Assembly: GCF_000787575.1 (NCBI RefSeq)
Contig: NW_012236531.1
Location: forward strand, 1,759,396 to 1,823,395
Reading direction: 5' to 3'
DNA length: 64,000 bases
Origin: Acytostelium subglobosum LB1
Lineage: Eukaryota; Evosea; Eumycetozoa; Acytosteliales; Acytosteliaceae
Shown: in pieces, positions 11,084 through 22,143 of the stretch
How the letters are laid out: each line of letters opens with the position of its first letter
Numbering within the stretch: the stretch's first letter is position 1
The notes under the pieces: model-generated
Databases searched by the model: none
Seen by the model: only the letters and a program-made list of their open reading frames with translations
What the model was told of the DNA's origin: nothing
Program-made: the position numbers and the translations under genes

Positions 11084-12347
11084 TACAGATATGTCCTATT
11101 TGAATCAGGTATGATATGCCAATTTGGAGACTGTTTGCTCTGTAGCCAATCAAAGTCATTGACTTGGTTCCAGTGTTGATTGTCATCATCCTGTCGATAT
11201 GGTGCAAATCCAATTGACCGACATGCCTCAATTATTGGATGACTCTTGGTATGAATGTAGAATTGACAGTTCTCACAGTTGTGTATCCTTATCTGTTGTT
11301 AAGGGTAATGATAAGGTTAGTTAGATGGATGTTGTTTGTTGTCCAATGAATTGTGTAGGATGATACTGACCTGCCTGGCAGAGAGATAGAATGTTGTGTT
11401 GGTGCAATTGTCAATGAATATTGAACCATCTATATCGATGGTGGAGTGAATGGTTGAGGGTCCAGTGATGTTGTCCACTTTCAGAGATGTCAATGTAGTG
11501 GTGATGTTCAGCTTGCACTCGACCAAGTTTGAAACAGTGAGGTCATTGATCACTGGAGTATCATCATTTGATGTCAATGCGTCCAATGGGAATTGAATAG
11601 TTTGTCCTTTGAGATTACTGATTGATTCAATATTGATTGTTGGTTTACTATCAACAACTATATGTTCCTCTTGATGATGAGCAGATGTAGTAGTTGATGT
11701 TGTTGTTGTCGCTGGTTGGTCAGACTCTGTCTTCCTTGCCTTCTTTACAAATGAGAACTTCTGCTTTGGTGCCAGAGCATTCTTTGTTTCCAGTAGCTTA
11801 CTCTCCAGTCTGCCAATGATCTAGTTGACTAGTGTTAGTGTTGTGTTGTATGATTGTGTGAACAAGTATAAGCACTTCATACCTCTGTGACATTCTTGAT
11901 CTCGTACTGTGGCAACATTATTGATGTCTCATTGAACAGTTGTTTGATCAAGAGTATGCCCTCTTGTGTGTTACTAAATACAGCATCAAGTTGATCCTTG
12001 GGCAGAGCCTTCAACTTCTCTACCTGTGACAACTGTTCAATGATGTCTGTTGATGAGTGAGTGATTGAGTGATTGAGTGAGTGAGGGAGTGAAGTGCGAA
12101 TGTGTGGTGTTGTTGATAGGTGTCAGTTCAGTTCAATTCAAGAGGCAATGGTGGAGGTCGCATCATCAACACTATTACCATTGGATAGGGAGTTGATTTG
12201 TAAGAGGGTATCGGCAATCTTTTGCGAGGCGCTCTGGTCGAGTTGGCGCTCTTGTTTGAGGAGATGTTGCTTCTTCTTCTCCCTTGCTCTCTCCTCCTCG
12301 CGTTGTTCAAGCTTTTGGGCTACAGACAGTCTATCACTGTTATCCAT
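11084..12347 (-). CDS. tbcc: Tubulin-binding cofactor C (TBCC)
   Basis: About four exons, roughly 345 residues. The N-terminal helical part starts MDNSDRLSVAQKLEQREEER and includes LPKDQLDAVFSNTQEGILLI and FNETSIMLPQYEIKNVTEI. The C-terminal C-CAP/TBCC beta-helix contains NLVECKLNITTTLTSLKV, GSIFIDNCTNTTFYLSARQ, then IRIHNCENCQFYIHTKSHP and IIEACRSIGFAPY. The last is the signature that follows the catalytic QxR arginine finger (ARQIRIH). TBCC acts as a GAP for beta-tubulin in the TBCD/TBCE folding supercomplex. The protein ends DSNRTYL; the stop frame was chosen by continuity with FAPYRQDDDNQHW. It is divergent from the membrane protein at 12680. Confidence 0.88.
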
Positions 12348-12679
12348 TGAGTGGGTGGATGGGGTTTGTTGGTTTATATATGTATGTGTGTGTGTGTGTA
12401 TGTGTGTGTGTGTTTATGTGTATGAATGATCGTAGTCATCCACTCTGAAGTAGCACTCCTTCAGATAGATTGACACACACACACACAAAGACCCCTATCA
12501 TTCATTTAAATTCCACATGGCTTCTACAACATGCCCTCCCTCCACTATCCAATATAACATCTCTATTCCACTCATTACTCTTTGATCAATTATACAATAT
12601 ATACTCTATAACTATTACAACAAATAATAATTATTCCATTAATTAATATTTTATATATATATAAATATAAATTGGAAAA
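12348..12679. promoter_or_regulatory. Divergent promoter with TG and AC microsatellites
   Basis: About 330 bp between divergent start codons. It holds an interrupted (TG)n tract at about 12379-12424 and a short (AC)n tract at about 12472-12486, which are complementary and could pair. The last 100 bp before 12680 is a very AT-rich run typical of dictyostelid promoters. Confidence 0.55.
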
Positions 12680-13513
12680 ATGGTATTGGGACTTAGTATT
12701 TCACAACTTATTGGCATTGGATACCTGACAGGAGGTGCTGGAGTTACAACACTCGGATTTAAATACTCTGATGTGTTGTTGAGTTTCTTTGGTTCCGGTG
12801 TAGGTGCCATCTCCATCTATTGGATCTCCGAGTCATACCCATTGGCCACCCCTGTACATATTATCGTCTCATTCCTGGCCTCCTTGATACTCTCCTTTGT
12901 ATTCCTTCGCTACAAACGTCTGCCCTGTGCCTTCATCGGTCTGATCACTGCCACTTGGATGTGCAATGCCATTATGTCCGTTGCACCCTTCTCCTCCAGC
13001 CTCCAGATGGCCGTCAGCTCCCTCTTCTTCATCTTCCCATTGATCTTTGCCCTGTCTCCATTCGTTTGCTTGATGACCTCTACAGCATTCTATGGCAGCT
13101 GGTGTATCGTCTCTGGTGTCGATCAATTCATCAACAGTGGTTTCCCAACAATGTACTCGATGCTCTTCAATGCCAAGTGGATGGATGATGTACAGTGCGG
13201 CCAGTCTACCTTCTTGTTGGCCCTGCTCATTGGCTCGTTGACCATGCTCTCTCTGATCATGCAGTACTACGTCGTCAACAAGTTGTACATTGCAGAGAAC
13301 TGGAAGGATGATCCATTCGAGGTTGTCGTCACCGACGAGGAGAACCCAATGGACATCAACGGACTCGCCAACGAAGAGTCTCAGGACCTGCTGTCAATCA
13401 ACAATGGTGAGACCCCATATTGTGACCCAACAGCAGTATTGCACTCTGTCAGCATTGACAAGTCATACTACAAGGAGAAGAAGTCTGCTGAGGAAACTGT
13501 TCCTCTTGTATAA
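12680..13513 (+). CDS. Multi-pass membrane protein, possibly TMEM198/DUF4203-like
   Basis: Single exon, 277 residues. About seven hydrophobic segments span residues 5-205: IGIGYLTGGAGVTTLG, LLSFFGSGVGAISIYW, IIVSFLASLILSFVF, IGLITATWMCNAIM, LFFIFPLIFALSPF, FYGSWCIVSGV and LLALLIGSLTMLSLI. An acidic soluble tail of about 70 residues follows (DEENPMDINGLANEESQDL). The Gly-spaced helices and the short loop FLRYKRLPC between helices 3 and 4 resemble DUF4203/TMEM198 proteins, but this is weak inference. There is no signal peptide apart from the first helix. It is transcribed divergently from TBCC. Confidence 0.72.
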   Translation: MVLGLSISQLIGIGYLTGGAGVTTLGFKYSDVLLSFFGSGVGAISIYWISESYPLATPVHIIVSFLASLILSFVFLRYKRLPCAFIGLITATWMCNAIMSVAPFSSSLQMAVSSLFFIFPLIFALSPFVCLMTSTAFYGSWCIVSGVDQFINSGFPTMYSMLFNAKWMDDVQCGQSTFLLALLIGSLTMLSLIMQYYVVNKLYIAENWKDDPFEVVVTDEENPMDINGLANEESQDLLSINNGETPYCDPTAVLHSVSIDKSYYKEKKSAEETVPLV

Positions 13514-14352
13514 ATCAAAGAATAAAGTGGTGATTGTATATACCATCACCTTACCTAGCTCACTCATAATAATAATTATTATTACTTATGTTGGATACAA
13601 TGGCATTAGTTGAAAGGACTGTCGTGCAATGAATGGTTCTAGATAATCTTTGGGAGCCTCTGGTACTCGGTTTGTTCAATTTATTCTTTGTAGATAGCAC
13701 GCGCACGGGTTGGTCTGAAGTGGTGTCCCCCCATGCCAATCAATCTTATTCGTTTATTATAAATATTGCCGATTGGCAGGCGATACTTGCAGCCCACCAC
13801 ATACCCAGTTACAACACCATCATCATTTGGTGCGCCACTCATTTTGTCTTTGGGACGTCCATCCCCTATTCAATCATCCCCTTAGTTTGGTTGTTTACTT
13901 CTATGGCTGGTGTTGTCGCCACCCAACCCAATCAACCATTGCTCTGTCTCTTCTTAAAAGTTGTGTGTCGCCCTCTCAGAGCTGTCGCTCGTTGTTTGTT
14001 CACTGTCAGTCAAAGGAGGCGGGAGATGTGTTATGAGAGACACCGACTTCTTGTGTCATTCGTCTTGTCGCCTAATTCTTTACAGGTACTGAGATACACA
14101 TACAAATTGAGAGAACTCTAATTATTTCTTCATCCTCCTCTTCCCCTTCTTCCCCTTCCTCCTCCCCTTCCTCCTCCTCTTCCTCCTCCTCGTCCTCTTC
14201 TTGTTCCCCTTCGTATTATTATTATTGTTTGTCTACTTCGTTCTTCTTCGTCTTCTTCATAACTTCCTCTTTAACTTCCTCGTTAACTTCCTCTTTAACT
14301 TCCTCCTTATCTTCTTCGTCTGAATTGTTGTTGTTGCATTGTTTGAACAAAC
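13514..14352. other. Intergenic region, mostly promoter of the downstream surface-protein gene
   Basis: About 840 bp. The frame at 13633-14121 is open but reads as untypical protein (Cys/Trp/Ser-rich) and I do not accept it as a gene. The distal 220 bp is the polypyrimidine tract listed separately. Confidence 0.5.
14120..14330 (+). repeat. Long polypyrimidine (TTCCTC) tract with a 13-nt tandem repeat
   Basis: Nearly pure T/C on the plus strand from about 14128 to 14208. It is followed by TTC-rich DNA and four imperfect 13-nt repeats around the TTAACTTCCTC core at about 14262-14311. It ends about 20-30 bp before the start codon at 14353. It may be a promoter/leader element or structure-forming DNA. 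Confidence 0.85.
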
Positions 14353-15318
14353 ATGAAGCTAACATTGATCGCCATCCTTTGTCTAGTTGCTACACTCTAC
14401 GTGTCGATTGGAAGTGCCCACCACCCCTGTTTCCACCACCCTGAGAATGTGTCTTGTACTGACTTCACCTACGCTCCAGTCAACTGTACCAATGACCTCG
14501 ACACTCTCTGTCTCAACCTCACCAATGTGAACTACACCGCCTGTAGCATCTACAAGTCGTGCCAGTCTGCCAACGCCAGTTCCGGTGTCTGTGAACCGTT
14601 CTCCATCCTCGCCGATGCCTGCCAGGTTGACCACATGGGCAACATCACCGCCAAGGGCTGCAAGAACTACGATGGAATGTGTGCTCCAGGCTCCGTCGTC
14701 CAACAATGCACCAACATGCCGCCCATATCCTATCTCATCACGACATTGAACGCCAGTGCCGAAGTCATTGACATGTGTAATGAGATGGATATGGATGATT
14801 GCGCCAAGTGTCCATTCGCCACGTCCAGCACCAGTGTTCCAATGCCCTGTGACGTGTACTTGGTGTACATGCGTCTCTGTGCCTCCATGCCAACAATGAA
14901 GCAATGCAGACCATACAAGTTCATGTGTGATGGAATATTGCCATTGCCCAAGTCTGCCATTGGTTCTGTCTACTGTCCATACGTTACCTCCAACACCACC
15001 GCCGTTGCCACCACCACTTCTGCTCCTACGACTACCTCGACATCCACAACTGGAACAACGTCCACCACGGGAACAACATCCACCACCTCTACCAGTTCTA
15101 CTACCTCCACCACTGGAAGTTCTCCAACAACCTCTACTTCGACAACGTCGACTACTACTGCCACACCAACAACCTCTACAACATCGACAACAACTGCTAG
15201 CCCATCAACTACCACTACGACAACCAACCATCCATCTACTGGTAGTATCTCTACACCACATCAAGCAGTGTCTATGTTCCTTGTTTTGTTGGTTCTCCTC
15301 CTCCTCATAATCCAATAA
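14353..15318 (+). CDS. Cys-rich secreted ectodomain with Thr stalk and probable GPI anchor
   Basis: Single exon, 321 residues. Signal peptide MKLTLIAILCLVATLYVSIG. The ectodomain (residues about 22-215) carries about 20 Cys and many N-glycosylation sites (ENVSC, VNCTN, NVNYTAC, GNITAKGC). A distinctive segment, MCNEMDMDDCAKCPF, has Cys and Met ligands spaced as in copper-binding sites, followed by CDVYLVYMRLCASMPTMKQC. A (Ser/Thr) stalk of about 80 residues follows, then a C-terminal hydrophobic tail ending LLLLIIQ, typical of a GPI signal. The Met/Cys pattern recalls the ectodomain of the dictyostelid endosomal p80/CTR-type copper transporter, but no CTR transmembrane domain is present. That link is inference only. 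Confidence 0.75.
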   Translation: MKLTLIAILCLVATLYVSIGSAHHPCFHHPENVSCTDFTYAPVNCTNDLDTLCLNLTNVNYTACSIYKSCQSANASSGVCEPFSILADACQVDHMGNITAKGCKNYDGMCAPGSVVQQCTNMPPISYLITTLNASAEVIDMCNEMDMDDCAKCPFATSSTSVPMPCDVYLVYMRLCASMPTMKQCRPYKFMCDGILPLPKSAIGSVYCPYVTSNTTAVATTTSAPTTTSTSTTGTTSTTGTTSTTSTSSTTSTTGSSPTTSTSTTSTTTATPTTSTTSTTTASPSTTTTTTNHPSTGSISTPHQAVSMFLVLLVLLLLIIQ

Positions 15319-15624
15319 ACAATTAATTGCCAACAGGGCTCCTCATCTGTTGCAATTCATTCAACCTTGTCAATCTTCGAGATCACCAAAAATGATTTAA
15401 AATCAATTAATATTTTATTCTCACACACACGAACGAATCGTTGGAGAATGGAACACAATGTTTGAGGTGTGGGCGAGAGACAGAGAGAAGAGGGTTCAAG
15501 TGCACCCACGGTCAAAGAACCATTGTTATACAAACAGTGCAGTAATAATAATAAGTACACATATTAAAACAGTGTACATAAATATTAAATACATTTACAT
15601 ATAGATATAGATATAGTAGATAGA

Positions 15625-17447
15625 ATGGAGTATATACCTCAACAAACTCAATCAAACATGTACGTGTTCTAGATTACTTCAACGACTCACAGGCACACAC
15701 ACTTTGAAGAACAGTAATACTAATTACATTTATATATATATAATAGATTATGTTGTTTGTGTGGAGTGCTGATCCCAGCCAACCCATCAAACATGTGTGT
15801 CAACTGTATAAGGAGTCAGGTTGATATTACAGAGGGCATTCCAAAGCAGCTGATCGTTCAGTGGTGTCGTGGATGCAATCGTTATCTCCAACCACCCAAT
15901 CATTGGGCCATGTGCGAGCTTGAGTCTAGAGAGCTGTTGACTCTGTGCATTAAGAAGGTCAAGGGACTGAATCAGGTCAAGCTGGTCGATGCAGGCTGGG
16001 TGTGGACCGAGCCTCACTCGCGTCGTCTCAAGGTCAAGCTGACCATCCAGAAAGAGGTGTTCTCAAGCGCCATCCTGCAGCAGGTGTTCATCATCGAGTT
16101 TATCGTACAGGGCCAGCAGTGTCCCAAGTGCCAAAAGTTCGAGGCCAAGGACACCTGGAACGCCGTCGTCCAGCTGCGTCAAAAGGTGGACCACAAGCGT
16201 ACCTTTTTGTTCCTGGAGCAGATCATCCTGAAGCACAACGCTCACAGCCAGACACTGAACATCAAGGAGCGCACTGACGGTCTGGACTTTTACTTTAGCA
16301 ACAAGAACCACGGTCACAAGTTTGTCGAGTTTGTCTCCTCGTTCGTGCCCATCAAGACCAAGCGTTCCGAGCAGCTCATCTCTACCGATGAGCAGAACAA
16401 CAATGCCAACTACAAACATTCCTTCTCAGTAGAGATTGTCCCCATCTCAAAGGAAGAGCTAGTCTGTATGTCACCAAAGGTCATGCATTCTCTAGGAGGT
16501 ATAGGGTATGTAGCGTCATCATCATCGTCATCATCCATCATCTCTTTGTGAACATGTTACTAACAAATGTTTGTGTTGATTGATAATAGACCAATTGTAT
16601 TGGTTACAAAGGTATCCAACTTGATTCACGTTATCGATCCAAATACCCTTCAATCAGGAGAGATCAATGCACTCTCATTCTGGAGTCATCCATTCAGATC
16701 ACTCTGTGGACAGAAGCAGTTGGTTGAGTTTGTTGTTTTGGATGTCACATTGACTGGAGAGAGGAAAGGAAAGGTAAGTTGTTGGCCCACACATCTGCTC
16801 CGTCAATCCAGGTCACTAACTAACAAACTATTACACCAAACAAACAGTTTGCCATGGCAGATATACAGGTAGCAAGATCATCAGACTTTGGCTCGAACGA
16901 TACAACCTTTTACATTAGGACTCATTTGGGTAATCTGTTCAACGCTGGTGATATGGCACTAGGTTATGACCTGAGCACTGCCGTGCTGAACGACAATGAT
17001 TTCACAAGCATCAAGACCAAGCAACAGGTGCCAGAGGTCATTCTGGTGAAGAAGACCTACTCACACATCAACTACCAGCGTCATTGGAGAACAAAGAGAC
17101 TGAACAAGGAGGCCGTCGAGCAGATGAAGAAGGGTGACCTGGAGCGACAGGCCGAGGACGAGGAGCTGTTTGCTCGTGACATTGAGCAGGATTCAGAGAT
17201 GCGTGGCAAGATCAACCTCTACAAACAGGACAATGCCGAGAACATTCTGGCAGAGAGACGCAAGAGAAAGCAAGAGATTGGTGTCGAGGATGACAACGAG
17301 AATGAAGTCGATCTGGCTGAGCTCCTCGATAACATCGACCTCAACAATGATACTGAGTTGGACGATGACGAGGAAGACGACGATGAGGATTATGAGGATG
17401 ATGATGAGGACTACGAAGACGATGATGAAGATATGGATATGGAGTAA
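15625..17447 (+). CDS. nmd3: NMD3, 60S ribosomal subunit nuclear export adaptor
   Basis: Four exons: 15625-15659, 15747-16505, 16590-16773 and 16848-17447. The tiny first exon encodes MEYIPQQTQSN; splicing to 15747 gives ILCCLCGVLIP, the conserved start of NMD3 (human begins MEYMAES and reaches ILCCECGVPI). Four CxxC pairs form the zinc-binding N-terminus (CCLC, CVNC, CRGC, CPKC). LVDAGWVWTEPHSRRLKVKL, ILQQVFIIEFIVQGQQC and FSVEIVPISKEELVCMSPK are signature stretches; FCRTHLG-like FYIRTHLGNLFNAGD lies in exon 4. An acidic C-terminal tail of Asp/Glu repeats ends at 17447. It acts in the nucleus and cytoplasm with CRM1 on pre-60S particles. All introns are GT-AG. Confidence 0.96.
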
Positions 17448-17800
17448 TAAAAATAATCTTCCAATATCAAACAATAATAATCCATCAAACAAAGGAATCA
17501 ATCCATTTGATGTTAAAATGGAAGTACGGGACGAACTTTGGAAACGCTACAACCTGGTGTGGGGGTACTTTTGGCGCCAAATTCAAATTTTGAATCAATG
17601 ATGAGAGGGAAGTGAGAGAGAGATAGAGAATGATCAGTTCTCATTGTTATCAAACATATATAAATATATCTATATACATACAACAACAACAACAGTAGCA
17701 GCAGCCAACCAAAAACAGAATCGAGGGATAGGATAGAATCAATCTCTGGCGCAGGTACATCAATATAGCATAGCACGGAGATACCAATTACAACAACATC
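17448..17800. other. Intergenic region between NMD3 and condensin H2
   Basis: About 350 bp of AT-rich DNA between two same-strand genes, with short CAA/CAG runs near 17680-17705. It probably holds the NMD3 3' UTR and the downstream promoter. No other feature is seen. Confidence 0.5.
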
Positions 17801-20627
17801 ATGTCAACAGAGACAGCAGCAGAGACAGAGTCTCGCTTTGCCTACTTACTTCAGCCAATCAGGTATGATGATGACAATCTATTGTATTGGGACACACAAT
17901 ATGAGTGTATAAAGTTTGGAGTCTGACACATAATCAATCAATCAATCATTTGATCAATCAGAGATCTGGCAGAAAACTGGAGCATAGATATATCAAGAGA
18001 GTTAGAGGACTATTTATCGGAGCTGTCCAAGATCACATTCACGTTTGATGGTGTAAATAAGTCACTCAACTTTGCAGAGGCAGCACTGCTCATTCAAGGA
18101 TCAGCCGTCATCTACAGTAAGAAGGTGGAGTATTTATATAGTCTACTCTATCAGACTTTGGATCTTTTGGCTGACAGAAGGTAAGTCCTTCCTTGATATG
18201 GATCAACACCATTAATTGATGTGTCCACTTGGTCAGGGTGTACTGACTTGACTTACTGGCACCCTGTAGAAAGAGAAAGGAACAGAACTCATCATTGGAC
18301 AAGGATGGAAATGACCGTGATGTAAGATTTGAAGATGGTCCAGAGTTCCTCCCTTTGGATATGGAGGGTATGTATATTGTTGGACATGGATGGAATGGAT
18401 AGATACTAACAATGTTCATAATACAGAGGCTGATGATATTGATTTGAGAGATGATAATAGTGATGGTGAGGGTGGCACCCAGCCCAAGAACAGAAGAAAG
18501 GGTGTCAGAGGACAGAAGGACAAGAGTGATGGTGATGCCACTTTGGGCACGATATACAGCTCAAACACAATGGCCATGTTGACATCACTCAATGATAGGA
18601 ACATGGAGTCACTGAACAATGAGAACAGTGGCAGTGGTGCTGATGGCGATACCAAGAAGTATGACTTCAAGATGAACACCTGTCAGGTGACCAAGGGTGG
18701 CGCCCTACTACTCTCCAATATGATGAATGATGAAGAGGCTATATTCGGTTCAACACTGTCCAGGTACTCATCAATCAACAACAACAATAATGACATTGGA
18801 GCCAATACTGGTGATGACTTGAATACCTCAACATTGGGCATACACCCGGATAAAAGAGATGTCAGTGGACCAAGCGATATCGACATGATAGGAGGCGGTG
18901 GTGGCGATGGAGGATATGATAGCGACTCGGATGACAATGACTGGGGTGGTGGAGGTGATGGTCCAGACTATGACAGTGACCGTGAAGGACATCAGACAAC
19001 CACCACCACTGGTGACCAAGATGTTGATGATGCTCAACGACAAAGACAGCAGCAACAACAACAACAACAACAACAGAGAGCAGCAAAGAAGGCAGTCAAC
19101 TTGTGGACACTACTCGATCCACATGAGGAGACCACGGAGAAGCCATTCAAGAAGGGTAGGACCTGGAAGATACCGAATGGTTTGATCGATTCGGACAAGA
19201 AGAAACCAGAAAGGTCATCCCAGAACGTTGAGGCTGGTCTCCAATTTGGATCAAGTGAGCTCATTGTCTATGCCACCAAGTCATTACCATTGAAGGGTTG
19301 CTACTTCAAAGAGCTGACCTATATATACACCAAGTTCATCAAACAATCCAGGAGTGACAGAATAGCAAAGGTATGTTAAGTTGTCGCAATGGGGTCTTTG
19401 TGCGGGCACACATACTTACCCATCATCATCAACTTAGAACCGTATTGAGGTGGAGCAACCCAATGGTGATATTCCAGATTCTATTCCAACTGGCAGAGAA
19501 GACGACGAGGACTCTTATATGGATATGGGTGGAGGTGGATATGTATGTATCATGATGAACTGGATGGATTGAGGACTTGTCACTAACCAATCAATCAATC
19601 ANNAACATAGGACTTTGATGACAGTGACGACGATGATGGTTATGACGTTGGAGCAGTGGATGGTGATGGGGAGACCCCTTGTGAACCACCTAACACAACA
19701 AGCTGGGATCCATCGGTTCTGGAAGGACAAAACATTGGCAAGAGACCAGACACATCGTCTAGCAACAATATCAACCGTACCGACCATGAGGAGGAGACAT
19801 ATGAGTCAATGTGCCAGAAGTATGTCAACGAATATATGTCTGGCGCCGAGCGCTACCTGCAAGAGACAAAGCTGATGCAGCGCCTCAATGATTGGAACCA
19901 GCGCATCACACCATATCTGGACGAGCAGAACCATCGACCCTCATTTGACATTGAGATCTACAGTACACGCATCATTGAGGACCTGGCCAGCATTGTCAAG
20001 ACGCGCTGCAACCTAGACGAAGATGATCCCCTCGAAGACGACAAGATTGACAAGGACATGGTGATCTCCTTCCAGGATCTGATGGTGGACGTCAAGCCAT
20101 ACGATGTCTGTCGCCGCTTTGCCAGTTGTTTGCAGTTGGCCAACAATGGCAACGTGGAGATAGTGGCGTTGAGCAAGAAGAAGGAGGTCAATGATCTAAG
20201 CTTCCATCTGTTGTCCACAAAGCCCAAGTACGACATGGAGAATGCCAACCTGCTTCCTGGTCAATTTGCACCGCCACCATCATTCTCTGATGATGAGCTC
20301 GACACCAAGACCATCACAAAGGCCAAGAAGACTGTCATATCCAAGCCAACACAGAAGAAGGAGCAACAAGGGCAGAAGGCCAAGACTACCACCAAAAAGG
20401 CGACCAAAGCCAAGAAGAAACCTGCTGCTACAAAGAAGAAGCGAGGCAAGAAGGACAGCGAGAGCGAGAGTGAGAGTGAGAGCGAGAGTGAAAGTGAGAG
20501 CATGAGCGAGAGTGAAGCGGATTCAAGAGACTCTGATCCAGAGCCAGCAACAACAACAACAACAAAAAGAGGTGGTGGCGGTGGCGGTGGCGGCCAATCC
20601 AAGAGATTGAATGGTCGATCAAAGTAA
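17801..20627 (+). CDS. ncaph2: Condensin-II complex subunit H2 (kleisin-beta)
   Basis: About seven exons. The N-terminus [20 protein letters not shown] and then [20 protein letters not shown] and [13 protein letters not shown] match the NCAPH2 N-terminal kleisin region very closely. [20 protein letters not shown] is the next conserved block. After acidic Gly/Asp/Gln low complexity comes [20 protein letters not shown]. The C-terminal winged-helix part (19880-20260) has [17 protein letters not shown] and [19 protein letters not shown]. The tail is dictyostelid-specific: Lys-rich, then an uninterrupted Ser-Glu alternation, then poly-Gly. Two unresolved bases (19602-19603) fall in the intron before DFDDSDDDD. 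The protein bridges SMC2/SMC4 and HEAT subunits in condensin II, so both its presence and its divergent insertions are informative. Confidence 0.93.
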
Positions 20628-20756
20628 ACTGTACAGTACATTATAGGTCATACGGGGGTTGTCAACAACTCTCTTTAATTAATTAGTATCATCGGCAATA
20701 GTAATAGAATGGTAATGAGAGGGATATATCAATTGAGTGAGTGAGTAGATATTGCT

Positions 20757-21211
20757 TCATATCTTGACAGAGGTGTAAAGCTTCTGTTGAAGATCTCCAA
20801 TCTGCTTCTTGTACTATGTGTTACCATGATGTTAGTAATGGACATATCTTTCTCTCGCCACTTTCAATTACTTGATAAACATACCTGCTCCTCTTTAGAC
20901 ATGTTCTCACCTCTTAGGGTCTGTAACTCTTTCTGAAGTTTGGCCAAAGAGTCAGAGTATTGACAGCAGATGGAGAGCTCTTGGGCATATTGCTGTTGCA
21001 ATAGGTCGATCACATTCTTGAGATGGTTGATTTCATCGTCCTTTCTGCGCAGTTCCAAACTCTTTAGTGACAGCTCCCTTTGGATTTCTGGCGACATGGA
21101 ATTGCCCTTTAATGTTGGACTGGTGGTTGGTGTCACAGTCTGCGACGTTGATCCAGCAGATGCATTGACACAAGCCGTGGATGATACTTCATTGATAGTG
21201 TTGTTGGTCAT
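20757..21211 (-). CDS. Small coiled-coil protein, unrecognised
   Basis: Two exons (about 20886-21211 and 20757-20813), about 126 residues. Starting MTNNTINEVSSTACVN, a Ser/Thr-rich N-terminus (about 45 residues) precedes one continuous coiled coil of about 60 residues (ELRRKDDEINHLKNVIDLLQ, CCQYSDSLAKLQKELQTL). The second exon finishes the coil with YKKQIGDLQQKLYTSVKI. The splice AGGAGCAG/GTATGT to CACATAG/TACAAG keeps frame and heptads, which supports the model. I do not recognise a family. It converges with the condensin gene (129 nt). Confidence 0.7.
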
Positions 21212-22143
21212 GTTGTTGTTGTTGGTTGTTGTGATATAGATAGGGATAATGGGGATTGACAGTCTTACAATGTGACTTGGAAGAAAGAGAGACAATAAAC
21301 AGAGTGTTTGGGTAATAAACTATTACTAACAAGTGTAGGAATAGAGTTGATTGCAATTGTATAGAGATAATAAGATATCTCTATTTAACGTTCTTTAAGT
21401 GTTTATACAGTGGATTGTTGTTGTTGTTGTTGTTAATGATGATTGATATATATTATCTGTAGTAAGAATGAATCATCGTATTACTGCTGAATATAAGTAA
21501 GAAGGATTGGACTATGGTATTCAGTGTGTGTTGGAGAGTGTAGGAGGTGAGAGTGGTGAGGGTTAGGCAGAAAGACAGAGTGAGAGATAGAGAGATAGAG
21601 AGACAGTTGTGTGTATTTGTGTGTGTGTGTGTGTGTGTATGTGTGCTTGATTAATAAAGAGATAGATAGATAGGAGTTGCTGGAGGGATTAGTGAGCAGC
21701 GGAGGCACCTGATTAAAGTGAACCAATCAAACACTTCTTCCACTCTCTAGAGAGTGTAGTGAGGGGTGTGTGTGTGTTTGTGACCTTTCATAGGCAGGGT
21801 TGGCATTGCAGCTAATGGTGCAAAGGGGCGGAACTCGGTGCTGCTACTTTGAAAGTTTGCAATCACACACAACCTCAATCAAGTTTTAGTGCTTTCCTTT
21901 TCAAGCCCAGAATGATGACAACACAAAGGATGACATGCAAGTTGACACCAACACTACTTTTTAGTGTACCCGATGAACATCTCATCTGATCTCTCTCACT
22001 TTAAACGAGTAGTTATAGTAATATTCATCTTAACTATAATAATAATCTCTGATGTTGTTTAATTGGATCTAAATGCCCAACTAATAATATTCCAGATTCT
22101 CACTTATTCCATCGTAATTGATTATTTCACAAATAAGTTATAT
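21212..22143. other. Intergenic region with TG microsatellite
   Basis: About 930 bp between the coiled-coil gene and the 3' end of FNIP copy 1. It holds a (TG)n run near 21618-21640 and AT-rich DNA. No RNA or protein gene is recognised; the 81-codon minus frame at 21481-21726 is low-complexity His/Ser/Thr from the microsatellite. Confidence 0.5.

Noticed and set aside
13633-14121. 162-codon open frame before the polypyrimidine tract
   Set aside because: Trp/Cys/Ser-rich without domain features, no good start context, and no continuity with exons either side.
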